DNA from: Aeromonas aquatica
GTDB taxonomy: Bacteria > Pseudomonadota > Gammaproteobacteria > Enterobacterales > Aeromonadaceae
Reading direction: 5' to 3'
Length of the DNA stretch: 53,606 nucleotides
NCBI RefSeq assembly: GCF_000764655.1
Contig: NZ_JRGL01000086.1
Coordinates: forward strand, 1 to 53,606
The notes below the pieces were generated by a model. That model saw nothing but the letters and a program-made list of their open reading frames with translations, did no database searches and was not told the origin of the DNA. Below, piece by piece: positions 27,720 to 35,358 of the stretch. The translations under genes and the position numbers were made by a program. The stretch's first letter is position 1; every line of letters starts with the position of its first letter.

Positions 27720-28874
27720 CTATTCCAATACGGCCAGATCGCCGACTTGGACGTTAAATGGCGAATATTTGTTCTGACTGCTGATGACGGCGCCATCCTC
27801 GAATACCTGCACGACCTCGAACAGGCCATCGGCCGGGTTGCGCATCACGCGGGACTTGCCATAGGGATCGACGAAGTCGGCGCTGTGCTGAACGCGGAAC
27901 TGATCCCCGAGTTTGACGCCGTTGCGCCTTCCTAAGTTGATGTGAGGGCCGCGCTCGTGCTGACCGACGATGCGGGCGGTGACCTGGGCACAGCCCAGCT
28001 CGGCGATAATATCCTGGGCCGCCTCCTGCAACTGGTAGTTCACCTCCTGGCCATAGCTCGACTGCCAGAACTGGCCGCTGCTGCTGCCGACCTGCTCCCG
28101 CTTGGAGAAGGTCCAGTTGGCGCGTCCCTGATACTCCTTGCGGCCGAGCAGGCTGCCGTTGATGCCGTCAAACAGGTAGAGCTGCATGCGAAAATTGCGA
28201 ATGGGATCCCGGTACCAGCTGGTCAGCTGATTGCCCTGGGGCTCGAGGGAGAGATCGTCGATGCTGCCGAGCACCAGATACTGGCTGTCGGTGCGCAGGC
28301 TCAGGGCCTTGATCTCTTCGAGGGCGCTGCGGTCCCCCTGTTGCAGATGGAGCGGGTCGATGCGCAGGTTCTCATCCAGCCACTGGCGGGCGAGCACCCC
28401 TTGCGGCGCCTTGGCCAGGGTCTCGAACAGGCGGCGGGAGAGATCGGCCGACATGTCGTCGAGGGCGCCTGTGCTCGCCTGATCCGGGTAGCGCATCCGT
28501 AAGCGGACCAGCGTCAAATCCTTGGCGTACTGCTGGGTCTGGCAGATCTGGCGCTGCGCCAGGATGTCGGCCTGCACAGTGATGTACATGCGGCCGTTGC
28601 GTACCTCCTCCCGCTTGAGCCGATACTGGCGGATGTCGCCCCCTGAGCGGATCTGGATCTGCTCGGAGCGCAGGCTGCCGTTCTCCAGACGCTGGATGCT
28701 GGAGACGGCCGCGCCGCTCGCCAGCAGGGCCTGGCGCAGCGCATCCCGGGTCGCCTGCTCGCGGGCATAGGCCTCGTCGCCACCGAGGATGGCGGCACTG
28801 CCCTGGGCCTCGATGAGCTCGGCCCGGGCCGACAGGCTGACCAGCAGCAGGGTTAACAGCAGCGGAACTTTCAT
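27720..28874 (-). CDS. flgT: flagellar assembly protein FlgT
   Basis: This is a 384-residue periplasmic protein with a signal peptide (MKVPLLLTLLLVSLSARA). FlgT builds the H-ring around the sodium-driven polar flagellar basal body in Vibrio. Visible regions include an N-terminal domain (EAQGSAAILGGDEAYAREQATRDAL-like), a middle domain with LVRLRMRYPD and LVLGSIDDLSLEP, and a C-terminal SH3-like domain (GRRNGVKLGDQFRVQH). AAGG lies 8 bases before the ATG at 28874. The divergent arrangement with flgO-flgP matches Vibrio. Confidence 0.88.
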   Translation of the reverse strand: MKVPLLLTLLLVSLSARAELIEAQGSAAILGGDEAYAREQATRDALRQALLASGAAVSSIQRLENGSLRSEQIQIRSGGDIRQYRLKREEVRNGRMYITVQADILAQRQICQTQQYAKDLTLVRLRMRYPDQASTGALDDMSADLSRRLFETLAKAPQGVLARQWLDENLRIDPLHLQQGDRSALEEIKALSLRTDSQYLVLGSIDDLSLEPQGNQLTSWYRDPIRNFRMQLYLFDGINGSLLGRKEYQGRANWTFSKREQVGSSSGQFWQSSYGQEVNYQLQEAAQDIIAELGCAQVTARIVGQHERGPHINLGRRNGVKLGDQFRVQHSADFVDPYGKSRVMRNPADGLFEVVQVFEDGAVISSQNKYSPFNVQVGDLAVLE

Positions 28875-29225
28875 AACGGACACCTTGAATAAACAAACGT
28901 CAGCGACCGGCTGTCGAGATGACGGCCCGGGCCGGGACTGAACATAAACACTTGCCGGTTTGCACCCTTGGTGCAAATAAAAGCAAGATCCATGCCTCAT
29001 TCCCAGCGGTAGAGGTGCCGGGATACGGGGAGCGCCGGTGGATTCCCTGTTCGGGATGGACGGCGGCAGGATCCTGTCTCGCTGCCAGCCTTGCGCATGG
29101 CAGCCTGTCGTGCGTCGCCGCGTTGGCTACGGATGAACGACGGCGAGATCCTCAGTGCATTCCCGCCTCAAGTGTTGGCCGTCTCGACCGATAACAAGTC
29201 AGGTGTAGATACAGGACAGGTATCC
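28875..29225. other. 351-base divergent promoter region flgT/flgO
   Basis: No gene is supported here. The stretch holds the sigma-28-like promoter described separately (29168-29194) and a TTTGCACC..GGTGCAAA dyad at 28959-28979. A frame running into flgO from 29091 has no ribosome binding site and adds nothing conserved. Confidence 0.6.
29168..29194 (+). promoter_or_regulatory. sigma-28 (FliA)-like promoter for flgOP
   Basis: TCAAGTGT-N11-ACCGATAA compares with the FliA consensus TAAAGTTT-N11-GCCGATAA: 6 of 8 and 7 of 8 positions with exact spacing. It ends 31 bases before the flgO ATG. Confidence 0.6.
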
Positions 29226-29846
29226 ATGAACAGATTTATCACGGCGCTGGCGCTGGCGCTGGCGCTGGCTGGCTGCGGGGCCGCCGATCCCATCAACCGG
29301 GATCAAGGGGATCCTCGTCAGGCGGCGAAGGGGATGGAGCTCAACTGGCTGGTGGCGCGCATGACCGATCAGCTGATGGAGCGCAAGTCCCTCACCACCC
29401 TGGTCGAGCCCATCGCGGTGGCCTCCTTCGTCGATCTCGATACCCTCAAGGACACCAACTGGATGGGGCTGCAGATCGAGGAGAGCTTCATCTATGAGCT
29501 CAACCGGCGCGGGGAAGTGGTGGTGGACTTCAAGACCACGGGCAACATTCAGGTGACGCCGCAGGGCGACTTCGTGATGAGCCGCAACTACCGGGATCTC
29601 TCCCCCCGTTTGCCCATCTCCCGCATCCTGACCGGCACCTTCAGCCGCAACCAGCAGGGGATCCTGGTCAACGCCCGCATCATCGATCTGCGGACCAAGA
29701 TGGTGGAGACCACGGCCCAGAGCCTGATCCCGCAACAATATCTGTCCGGCGCCAGCAACTCGTTTGGCCGGGCATCGGTCAATCGGGGCTACCTGATGCG
29801 GGGCGGCCAGAGCCCGTCCGGCCATCTGGTCAACCTGACCCCCTGA
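29226..29846 (+). CDS. flgO: flagellar outer-membrane lipoprotein FlgO
   Basis: This is a 206-residue lipoprotein with a signal peptide and lipobox ALAGC (Cys at about residue 17). The body has the FlgO pattern PIAVASFVDLDTLKDTNWMGLQIEESF and DLSPRLPISRILTGTFSR. In Vibrio FlgO and FlgP are outer-membrane proteins needed for flagellar stability and motility. The ATG at 29226 has AGGACAGG upstream. The signal region contains four perfect GGCGCT repeats (29243-29266) encoding an Ala-Leu run. The stop is 13 bases before flgP. Confidence 0.87.
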   Translation: MNRFITALALALALAGCGAADPINRDQGDPRQAAKGMELNWLVARMTDQLMERKSLTTLVEPIAVASFVDLDTLKDTNWMGLQIEESFIYELNRRGEVVVDFKTTGNIQVTPQGDFVMSRNYRDLSPRLPISRILTGTFSRNQQGILVNARIIDLRTKMVETTAQSLIPQQYLSGASNSFGRASVNRGYLMRGGQSPSGHLVNLTP

Positions 29847-29859
29847 CAAGGAGCAATAG

Positions 29860-30285
29860 ATGAAAATCCTACTGAGTTGCCTGATGGCAATGCTATTGAC
29901 TGCCTGCAGCGCAAATCGGGTCGTGAATTACGACGGTGGGGGCAAACCGGATGACTTCCCGGTGCTCAAGGCGGTCGGCTACGCGGTGATCGACATCCAG
30001 CCGGGGCCGTCCCAGTCGGAGAAGATGCTGCAGGCCATTCGTGCCTCCAAGATGGATGCCTACCGGGAACTGGCGGAGCAGCTCAACGGCCAGCAGGTGA
30101 GCGGTCGCAGCAGCTACAAGGACTTGACCCAGACCGCCAACACCCTGGATGTGTCGGTGGCTGGCATGGTGCGCGGCGCCCGTGTGGTGGCGACCTATCC
30201 CCGTGGCAACACCTATGCCACCGAGCTCGAGCTCGATACCCGCAACCTCTATCACCTCAACCAGCTGATGGCCGGTCAGTTCTAG
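29860..30285 (+). CDS. flgP: flagellar outer-membrane lipoprotein FlgP
   Basis: This is a 141-residue lipoprotein: MKILLSCLMAMLLTAC with lipidated Cys16. The mature part has AVGYAVIDIQPGPSQSEKML and ASKMDAYRELAEQLNGQQV (LPP20-like domain), as in Vibrio and Campylobacter FlgP, which forms outer-membrane rings around the flagellar motor. AAGGAG lies 6 bases before the ATG. It is the second gene of flgOP and is followed by a strong terminator. Confidence 0.9.
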   Translation: MKILLSCLMAMLLTACSANRVVNYDGGGKPDDFPVLKAVGYAVIDIQPGPSQSEKMLQAIRASKMDAYRELAEQLNGQQVSGRSSYKDLTQTANTLDVSVAGMVRGARVVATYPRGNTYATELELDTRNLYHLNQLMAGQF

Positions 30286-30350
30286 CGCCGGAAGCGGGAC
30301 TCCATCCTCTATCACCATGGCTGGCAAGTTATGAGCCAGCCGACAGGGGT

Positions 30351-30385
30351 AACAAAAAGGCGAGCCATGGGCTCGCCTTTTTGTT
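30351..30385 (+). terminator. bidirectional intrinsic terminator after flgP
   Basis: A 16-bp perfect stem (AACAAAAAGGCGAGCC / GGCTCGCCTTTTTGTT) with a 3-base loop has its T-run built into the stem. It works on either strand in principle. Confidence 0.9.
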
Positions 30386-30599
30386 GTCCGGGGGCCGGGT
30401 CTGCTGGGGGCAGGACCGGGGTTGGCGCCCCGTCAGCTTGAGTCTGGGGCTCGGTTGGCGGCCTGCATCGTATACATAGAGTGAATGATAGAGGCTTATC
30501 GTTCAGTTATTCCGAACGCTCAGTCGGGGGGACTGGGGTGGCTGATGGCGGTAAATGTGGCTGTGGCGCCTCCAGCGGGGATTGGGAGGCAGAAAAGAG

Positions 30600-30624
30600 A
30601 GAGGCGAGCCTGATGCTCGCCTCT
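30600..30624 (-). terminator. intrinsic terminator of pheA
   Basis: A 10-bp perfect stem (AGAGGCGAGC / GCTCGCCTCT) with a 5-base loop is followed on the minus strand by CTTTTCT, 16 bases past the pheA stop. Confidence 0.8.
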
Positions 30625-30640
30625 TGCCGTTCGGGGCGGC

Positions 30641-31813
30641 TTAGCTGCCCATCAGTACCGGCGGCACCGTGGTCGGTTTGACGTCTTCGCTCGGGTAGCA
30701 GCCCAGTACCTTGACGTAGCGGGTGATCTTGGTCAGCTCCAGCAGGGCGGCCTGCATCTGCGGGGTCTGCAGGTTGGCGGACACATCCAGATAGAACATC
30801 TCCTCCCAGGGGTTGCCCTGCACCGGCCGGGACTCCAGCTTGGTCATGTTGATGTCGTGGCTGCGCAGTACCAGCAGGGCCTCCACCAGGGAGCCGGGGC
30901 GCTGGGAGGTGGACATGATGAGGGTGGTCTTGGCCGGGATCTGCGGCGCCACGTCGATGGGCTTGCGGGCCACCACGATGAAGCGGCTGTAGTTCTCCTT
31001 CTGGTTCGCGAGCTGCTCGGCCAGCACGTCCAGTCCATAGAGCTCGCCGCCCGCGGCGCTGCCGATGGCGGCCGCCTCCGGGCTCCCCAGCTCCTTGACC
31101 TTCATCATGGCGCTGGAGGAGGAGTCGCAGATCTCGTGGCGCGCCCCTTCCAGCTTGCTCAGGTAGTGGGAGCACTGCTGGAACACCTGGGGATGGGCGT
31201 AGAAGGTCTTGATGCGGGCGAGATCGGTCGGCACCGCGGTCAGGATGCAGTGCTCTATGGGGTAGGTCAGCTCACCGACGATGGAGAGGGTGGTGTGCTG
31301 CATCACGTCGTACACCTCGTTGATGGAGCCCGAGCTGGTGTTCTCGATGGGCAGCACCCCGAAGGCGGCGCGGCCCGATTCCACCGTATCCAGCACTTCG
31401 CGGAAGTTCTGACAGTTCACCTCGATCACCTGATCCTTGTAGCGGGCCAGATACTTGCGGGCCGCCAGGCTGGAGTAGGAACCGCGCGGCCCCAGGTAGG
31501 CGACGCTGGTCATGGGCTCCTGCTGCTCGGGGTTGAGCAGGCTCTGCAGATAGGCCTGCTGGGAGAGCACGGAATCTTCGATGATGGTGTGGTAGATACG
31601 GGTGATGTACTGGGCATCCAGGGCGAGGGGGCGCCCTTTCTGGATCAGGGCGACCAGCAGGTCCTGCTCGCGCTGGGTATCGCGGATGGGGCGCGGGTTG
31701 GCCTGCTTGGCACGGGCGACCTCGATGCTGAGGGTCTTGCGCTTGGCCAGCAGGGCGAGCAGCTCCTCATCCAACTGGGTAATGTCCTGTCTGATCTCGT
31801 CGAGCGTAGCCAT
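30641..31813 (-). CDS. pheA: bifunctional chorismate mutase/prephenate dehydratase
   Basis: This is a 390-residue P-protein that makes phenylpyruvate from chorismate. Residues 1-90 are the AroQ chorismate mutase (LDEELLALLAKRKTLSIEVA, with Arg11-type and Lys residues). The dehydratase domain begins at VAYLGPRGSYSSLAA (about residues 103-117) and includes GVLPIENTSSGSINEVYD. The ACT domain from about residue 298 has QRPGSLVEALLVL and MTKLESRPV, the Phe-binding GALV- and ESRP-type motifs for feedback inhibition. The upstream pheL leader with an attenuator regulates it by Phe supply. Confidence 0.95.
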   Translation of the reverse strand: MATLDEIRQDITQLDEELLALLAKRKTLSIEVARAKQANPRPIRDTQREQDLLVALIQKGRPLALDAQYITRIYHTIIEDSVLSQQAYLQSLLNPEQQEPMTSVAYLGPRGSYSSLAARKYLARYKDQVIEVNCQNFREVLDTVESGRAAFGVLPIENTSSGSINEVYDVMQHTTLSIVGELTYPIEHCILTAVPTDLARIKTFYAHPQVFQQCSHYLSKLEGARHEICDSSSSAMMKVKELGSPEAAAIGSAAGGELYGLDVLAEQLANQKENYSRFIVVARKPIDVAPQIPAKTTLIMSTSQRPGSLVEALLVLRSHDINMTKLESRPVQGNPWEEMFYLDVSANLQTPQMQAALLELTKITRYVKVLGCYPSEDVKPTTVPPVLMGS

Positions 31814-31851
31814 TGTGGTTCCCTATCCAAGTATTCTGTGGTGGTGAATGC

Positions 31852-31878
31852 AAAAAAAAGCCTCCGCTAGGGGAGGCT
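31852..31878 (-). terminator. pheA attenuator terminator
   Basis: The stem AGCCTCC / GGAGGCT (31859-31865 and 31872-31878) is followed on the minus strand by eight T. It lies between pheL and pheA and is the classical Phe attenuator. Confidence 0.88.
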
Positions 31879-31922
31879 CGATTCGTCTTTGTTTTCTGTT
31901 CATGCGACGACAGGGCCTTCCC

Positions 31923-31970
31923 TCATGTGGGCCGGATAAACGAGAAAACGAAGAAGAATGGTGCGTACAT
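31923..31970 (-). CDS. pheL: pheA operon leader peptide
   Basis: This is a 15-residue leader, MYAPFFFVFSFIRPT, with five phenylalanines in seven-plus codons, comparable with E. coli pheL [15 protein letters not shown]. AAGGA lies 7 bases before the ATG. Ribosome stalling on the Phe codons when charged tRNA-Phe is low should prevent the downstream terminator from forming and allow pheA transcription. Confidence 0.92.
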   Translation of the reverse strand: MYAPFFFVFSFIRPT

Positions 31971-32123
31971 GGGCTTGTCCTTGAGGTAACGCCATAAGCA
32001 TTAAGGGATTTAGGCGTTCGATGCAAGTAAAACTTGCCCGAGGTCGGCGAACGGGGCAGGGTATGCAGCTGGGCGCGATGGATGTTCCCGGGGCATCAGA
32101 ACAGTTGAGCAGGAGGCGAGACG

Positions 32124-32723
32124 ATGGCGATTATTTTCGATCTGGGACGGGTGGTGGTGAGCTGGGATCCGGTGGCCATAGTGCGCTCCGTGATGGGCCC
32201 GGTGGATGCCGAAGCGCTGGCCGAGCGGCTGTTCAATCACCCCGACTGGCTGGAGGTGGACAGGGGCGCCCTCTCCTTGCATACCATGGCGCGTCAGGCC
32301 GAGGCGCGCACCGGCCTGTCGGCCGCCGACAACCTTGCCATCTTGCAGGCGGTGCCCGCCTCGCTGTTGCCGGATCCCGCTATGGTGGCGCTTATCGAGG
32401 CGCTGCACAGTGCCGGTCACCGTCTCTACGCCCTCTCCAACATGGGTCATGCCAGCATCGACTGGCTGGAGCAGCATCAGCCGTTCTGGCGTTTCTTCAG
32501 CGGCAAGGTGGTGTCGGCGCGGGTGCGGATGATGAAGCCGGAGCCGGACATCTACCGCTACCTGCTGGTGTCGTTCGATCTCAAGGCGCAGGAGTGCCTG
32601 TTTATCGACGACAGCCCGGCCAACGTGGCGGCCGCACAGGCGTTGGGAATAGGAGGCCTGGTATTCACCGATGCGGCACAGTGTCGCCGGCAACTCATCG
32701 AGCAGGGATGGCTGCATGTTTGA
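32124..32723 (+). CDS. HAD-family phosphatase, YihX-like
   Basis: This is a 199-residue HAD-IA hydrolase. Motif I is IIFDLGRVVV (nucleophile Asp6), motif II is ALSNM (about residues 102-106), motif III has MKPEPDIY (Lys near 138) and motif IV is LFIDDSPANV (about residues 158-167). As in YihX, the second motif-I Asp is Gly, so the acid/base may be supplied otherwise. YihX hydrolyses alpha-D-glucose 1-phosphate; the substrate here is uncertain. GAGG lies upstream of the ATG. It is divergent from pheL-pheA. Confidence 0.82.
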   Translation: MAIIFDLGRVVVSWDPVAIVRSVMGPVDAEALAERLFNHPDWLEVDRGALSLHTMARQAEARTGLSAADNLAILQAVPASLLPDPAMVALIEALHSAGHRLYALSNMGHASIDWLEQHQPFWRFFSGKVVSARVRMMKPEPDIYRYLLVSFDLKAQECLFIDDSPANVAAAQALGIGGLVFTDAAQCRRQLIEQGWLHV

Positions 32724-32840
32724 ACCCGTGCTGATCCTGGGCCGTCAGTCGAAAAGTACGAATTCCGCCATGGTCCATTTGAATCTAAATAAGATTTTAT
32801 TCCCGTTCCGTAAGCACCTATTCAGCCTGCTGAGCACAAA

Positions 32841-33704
32841 ATGTACGCCAATTCATCATCCGGAATTGTTGTAATGGATGCCAATGTAGTAGTGCTGAAT
32901 CGGGGATACGATCAGAGTTTTCAGGCCAGAGAGCAGCGGCTTATCGAGTCACTGGCCGGTTATGATGAGCTGATCGTCACCTTTTCCGGCCGGCTGGAAT
33001 CCTGTTACAGCATGGATCTGTGCCGGGCCAGCGGGGTCCGGTTTCGTGCCATCACGCTGGATAACCCGACCCTCAGCCGCAAGGCGGTGGCACGGGCCAA
33101 GCGCTACTGCCAGCATTACGGCATAGCGCACCAGGTGATCAAGACCGATGAGATGATCTTCAGCGTGCACCTCGGCCATCTCGCCGACGTCAAGGATCCG
33201 GTGCGTTACCTCTGCCAGCGGCTGGGGCAGGAGGTTCATCCTCCGATCTTGTTGTCGGCCTCTGCCGAAGAGATGCGAGAATATCTGCGTCGTTTTGACA
33301 GCCTGCCCGCCAACACGCTCTGGCTCTTTGCCGAGCAGGGTATGACCAACCGGGACTTCCGCTATGGCTTCCAAAAGCGGCAGCTGGATCTCTGGGGCAA
33401 GGGGGGAGAAAACTGCCTGAGCCGGCGCTTCTCCGATCCCCAGTCGCTGGACAGGCGTCATCTGCGCATGGTCGACATGGCCGAACAACTGCTCAGTGAC
33501 ATGGGACTGGATGGGGTACAGGTTTACTTCCATACCCTGGCCGACAGGGTGACTACCCTGGCGCGGGTCCGGACGCCCACGGGCCTGCGAGCCCGAGTGT
33601 TCGACATGCAGCCGACCATACTGCAGGCGCTGCTCGGTGCCCAGTTCGATATGGTGACCCTGGACATGGTGCCGAGCGAGGATCCCCAGGCCCTGGCCAT
33701 CTGA
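32841..33704 (+). CDS. LarE-like protein with degenerate PP-loop
   Basis: This is a 287-residue protein (276 if the ATG at 32874 is used). The layout matches LarE, the sacrificial sulfur transferase of nickel-pincer cofactor synthesis: a nucleotide-binding start DELIVTFSGRLESCYS, then ITLDNPTLSRKAVARAKRYC and HQVIKTDEM, and a C-terminal ILQALLGAQFDMVTLDM. The ATP-binding SGGxDS motif is SGRLES (residues 49-54), which loses the second Gly and the Asp, so AMP-forming chemistry is doubtful. No larB, larC or larA is near. This may be a repurposed family member; I do not know a function. Neither start has a strong ribosome binding site. Confidence 0.6.
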   Translation: MYANSSSGIVVMDANVVVLNRGYDQSFQAREQRLIESLAGYDELIVTFSGRLESCYSMDLCRASGVRFRAITLDNPTLSRKAVARAKRYCQHYGIAHQVIKTDEMIFSVHLGHLADVKDPVRYLCQRLGQEVHPPILLSASAEEMREYLRRFDSLPANTLWLFAEQGMTNRDFRYGFQKRQLDLWGKGGENCLSRRFSDPQSLDRRHLRMVDMAEQLLSDMGLDGVQVYFHTLADRVTTLARVRTPTGLRARVFDMQPTILQALLGAQFDMVTLDMVPSEDPQALAI

Positions 33705-33731
33705 GAGCCGGCAGGGAGAGCGACGTAACGT

Positions 33732-33763
33732 GAGTCGGGTCATAGGCAAGGACGACCCGACTC
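33732..33763 (+). terminator. terminator of the LarE-like gene
   Basis: A 10-bp perfect stem (GAGTCGGGTC / GACCCGACTC) with a 12-base loop is followed by TTTAT. Confidence 0.65.
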
Positions 33764-33805
33764 TTTATACTGGCGCCCTCTGTCTCTCCACCGAGCCATT
33801 AGCCT

Positions 33806-34354
33806 ATGAAGCCCCTGTCCCGACTGCTGGTTGCCCTCTGCCTCTCCCCCCTGCTGGCCCAAGCCGCCCCCCTGACCCAGGTCACCCTGCCGGATGGGCG
33901 TCAGGTGCAGCTCAACGACGACTTCAGCTGGGAATATCTGCTGATCAAGCCGGCCACCACAACCGAGGCGACAACGGGAGCCGCAGTGGCGCCGGTGCTG
34001 ACCGAGCAAGCCCTGACCAACCCGGAGATGCTCTCCCAGGCGAGCAAGGATGGCATCGTGGTCAAGCTGACCCAGATCGACGGCAGTGACCCGTTGCAAC
34101 TGCAATTCATGCTGAACAATAGCGGCAGCCGCAATGTGGTGCGGGTCAGCGGCAGCGTCACCCTGTTCACCGAGCAGGGCGTCCAGCTGACGAGCCTGGA
34201 GGTCAGGTTCTGGGCCGGCGAGAACCGCCTGCCCGACTCCTATCTGCGCAAGGGCGAGCAGCGCCCCTCCCGGGCCATCGAGCTGGCTCGCCCCACGGGC
34301 CTCAACGGCAAGCCGCTGGTGCGGGTGCAGATCGACGAAGTGGAGTTCCGCTGA
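33806..34354 (+). CDS. DUF3157 family exported protein
   Basis: This is a 182-residue protein with a signal peptide (MKPLSRLLVALCLSPLLAQA). The mature part starts with VTLPDGRQVQLNDDFSWEYL (about residues 26-45), the hallmark of DUF3157, and ends in VRVQIDEVEFR. It is probably periplasmic; the function is unknown. It is followed by a good terminator and appears monocistronic. Confidence 0.8.
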   Translation: MKPLSRLLVALCLSPLLAQAAPLTQVTLPDGRQVQLNDDFSWEYLLIKPATTTEATTGAAVAPVLTEQALTNPEMLSQASKDGIVVKLTQIDGSDPLQLQFMLNNSGSRNVVRVSGSVTLFTEQGVQLTSLEVRFWAGENRLPDSYLRKGEQRPSRAIELARPTGLNGKPLVRVQIDEVEFR

Positions 34355-34381
34355 CTCTTCGCCACACGGCCGCCATCAGCA

Positions 34382-34410
34382 AACAGGCTCCATTACGGAG
34401 CCTGTTTTCG
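34382..34410 (+). terminator. intrinsic terminator of the DUF3157 gene
   Basis: A 10-bp perfect stem (AACAGGCTCC / GGAGCCTGTT) with a 5-base loop is followed by TT, with the stem itself ending in T. Confidence 0.75.
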
Positions 34411-34560
34411 TTCAATTGTTAACCCGGCAACCGCCAGCAATATTTGCTTACATCTGCAATGGTTTGGCAACAGCTTGCCGCTCGGCACAGTCCCCGCTAG
34501 CCGTCACAATGGCTCCATCCCAGCTAGGTCCTCACTAGCTCTACCTATGGAGTCAACAAA

Positions 34561-35190
34561 ATGCAAAAAGTCGCACTGTCTGTTCTGGTTCTGGCCGGTC
34601 TCTCTTCCACCTCTGTCATGGCACAGGATGCCTTCAGCTACGCCAAGGGCGCCGCTACCTGGGCTCACACCAACTCCGACTTCGTCGGTGGCAAAGACAG
34701 CAACAACCGTGACTTTGGCGGCCTGAGCCTGGATCTGTCCAAGAGCTTCGGTTCCAACTTCTACGGTCGCTTTGGCTCCGAATACAGCTCCCGCAACAGC
34801 GGCAACGACAGCATGGCTATCTCCAATCTGGGGATGGGGGTATTCACCCCGCTCAGCACAGGTCTGAACCTGTACGGTGAAGCGGGCCTGATGGGCTACA
34901 GCATGGAACGTGAACTGGCCAACAACGTAAACGACTCCGGCTGGGACAACATCACCCGCAAGAGCAGCGGCAGTCTGTACGGCGAAGTGGGCCTGCGTTA
35001 CGACCTGGGGGTGATGGAACTCTCCACCGGCTATCGCTACGCCAACATGACCGATGACATGCACGATTTCAAGGTGGGTGCCGCCTACAAGGTGAGCCAG
35101 AACCTGGCCCTCACCGCCGACTACACCTACCGCAAGTGGGACCTGCAACAGGGCTCCATCTCCAGTCTGGGTGTGAAGTACAGCTTCTAA
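34561..35190 (+). CDS. outer-membrane beta-barrel protein
   Basis: This is a 209-residue protein with a signal peptide ending SVMAQ (about residue 21) and alternating amphipathic strands throughout (for example LYGEAGLMGYSM, LYGEVGLRYDLG, VGAAYKVSQNLALTADYTY). It ends in VKYSF, a typical C-terminal Phe for outer-membrane assembly. About eight strands suggest an OmpA/Ail-size barrel. I cannot name a function. A terminator follows at 35214-35240. Confidence 0.78.
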   Translation: MQKVALSVLVLAGLSSTSVMAQDAFSYAKGAATWAHTNSDFVGGKDSNNRDFGGLSLDLSKSFGSNFYGRFGSEYSSRNSGNDSMAISNLGMGVFTPLSTGLNLYGEAGLMGYSMERELANNVNDSGWDNITRKSSGSLYGEVGLRYDLGVMELSTGYRYANMTDDMHDFKVGAAYKVSQNLALTADYTYRKWDLQQGSISSLGVKYSF

Positions 35191-35213
35191 TTTTTCCATC
35201 CTGTCGTGTCTTT

Positions 35214-35240
35214 GCCCATGGCCCCGGTCATGGGCTTTTT
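35214..35240 (+). terminator. terminator of the beta-barrel gene
   Basis: The stem GCCCATG / CATGGGC with an 8-base loop is followed by TTTTT. It isolates the next operon, whose ECF-type promoter begins 11 bases later. Confidence 0.8.
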
Positions 35241-35250
35241 CATTTTCTGG

Positions 35251-35279
35251 TGATCCTGTTTTCCCCCTTGTGTCGTATC
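35251..35279 (+). promoter_or_regulatory. ECF11 (RpoE/ChrR)-type promoter
   Basis: The -35 element TGATCC (35251-35256) and the -10 element CGTATC (35274-35279) are separated by 17 bases. This is the consensus known for ECF11 sigma factors of the singlet-oxygen-responsive RpoE-ChrR system of Rhodobacter and Vibrio. It lies 80 bases before the first gene of the photolyase/Cfa operon. The sigma factor itself is not in this window. Confidence 0.7.
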
Positions 35280-35290
35280 GGTCCGTAATA

Positions 35291-35348
35291 GTTATACAAC
35301 TTCCATTTCTTTGTATAACTGCTATAACTGGTTCAATGCTTATACAAG
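35291..35348 (+). promoter_or_regulatory. MerR/LitR operator candidate
   Basis: A perfect 9-bp inverted repeat GTTATACAA / TTGTATAAC (35291-35299 and 35311-35319) has an 11-base centre, and a third copy, CTTATACAAG, lies at 35339-35348. It sits just downstream of the ECF promoter -10 and just before the first gene, where binding by the operon's own MerR-family protein would repress. TATAAC at 35323 may also be a housekeeping -10. Confidence 0.6.
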
Positions 35349-35358
35349 GGGCGTAATC

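Larger units (their letters stand above)
30286..30640. other. 355-base gap between flgP and pheA
   Basis: No gene is supported. The stretch contains two terminators (listed separately) and an imperfect dyad TGAATGATA / TATCGTTCA at 30482-30490 and 30497-30505 of unknown role. Confidence 0.6.

Noticed and set aside
29097..29112. Sigma-54 promoter upstream of flgO (TGGCAG...TGC)
   Set aside because: GG and GC are 13 bases apart rather than 12.
30481..30681. Short plus-strand frame in the flgP-pheA gap
   Set aside because: It overlaps the pheA terminator and 3' end and has no support.
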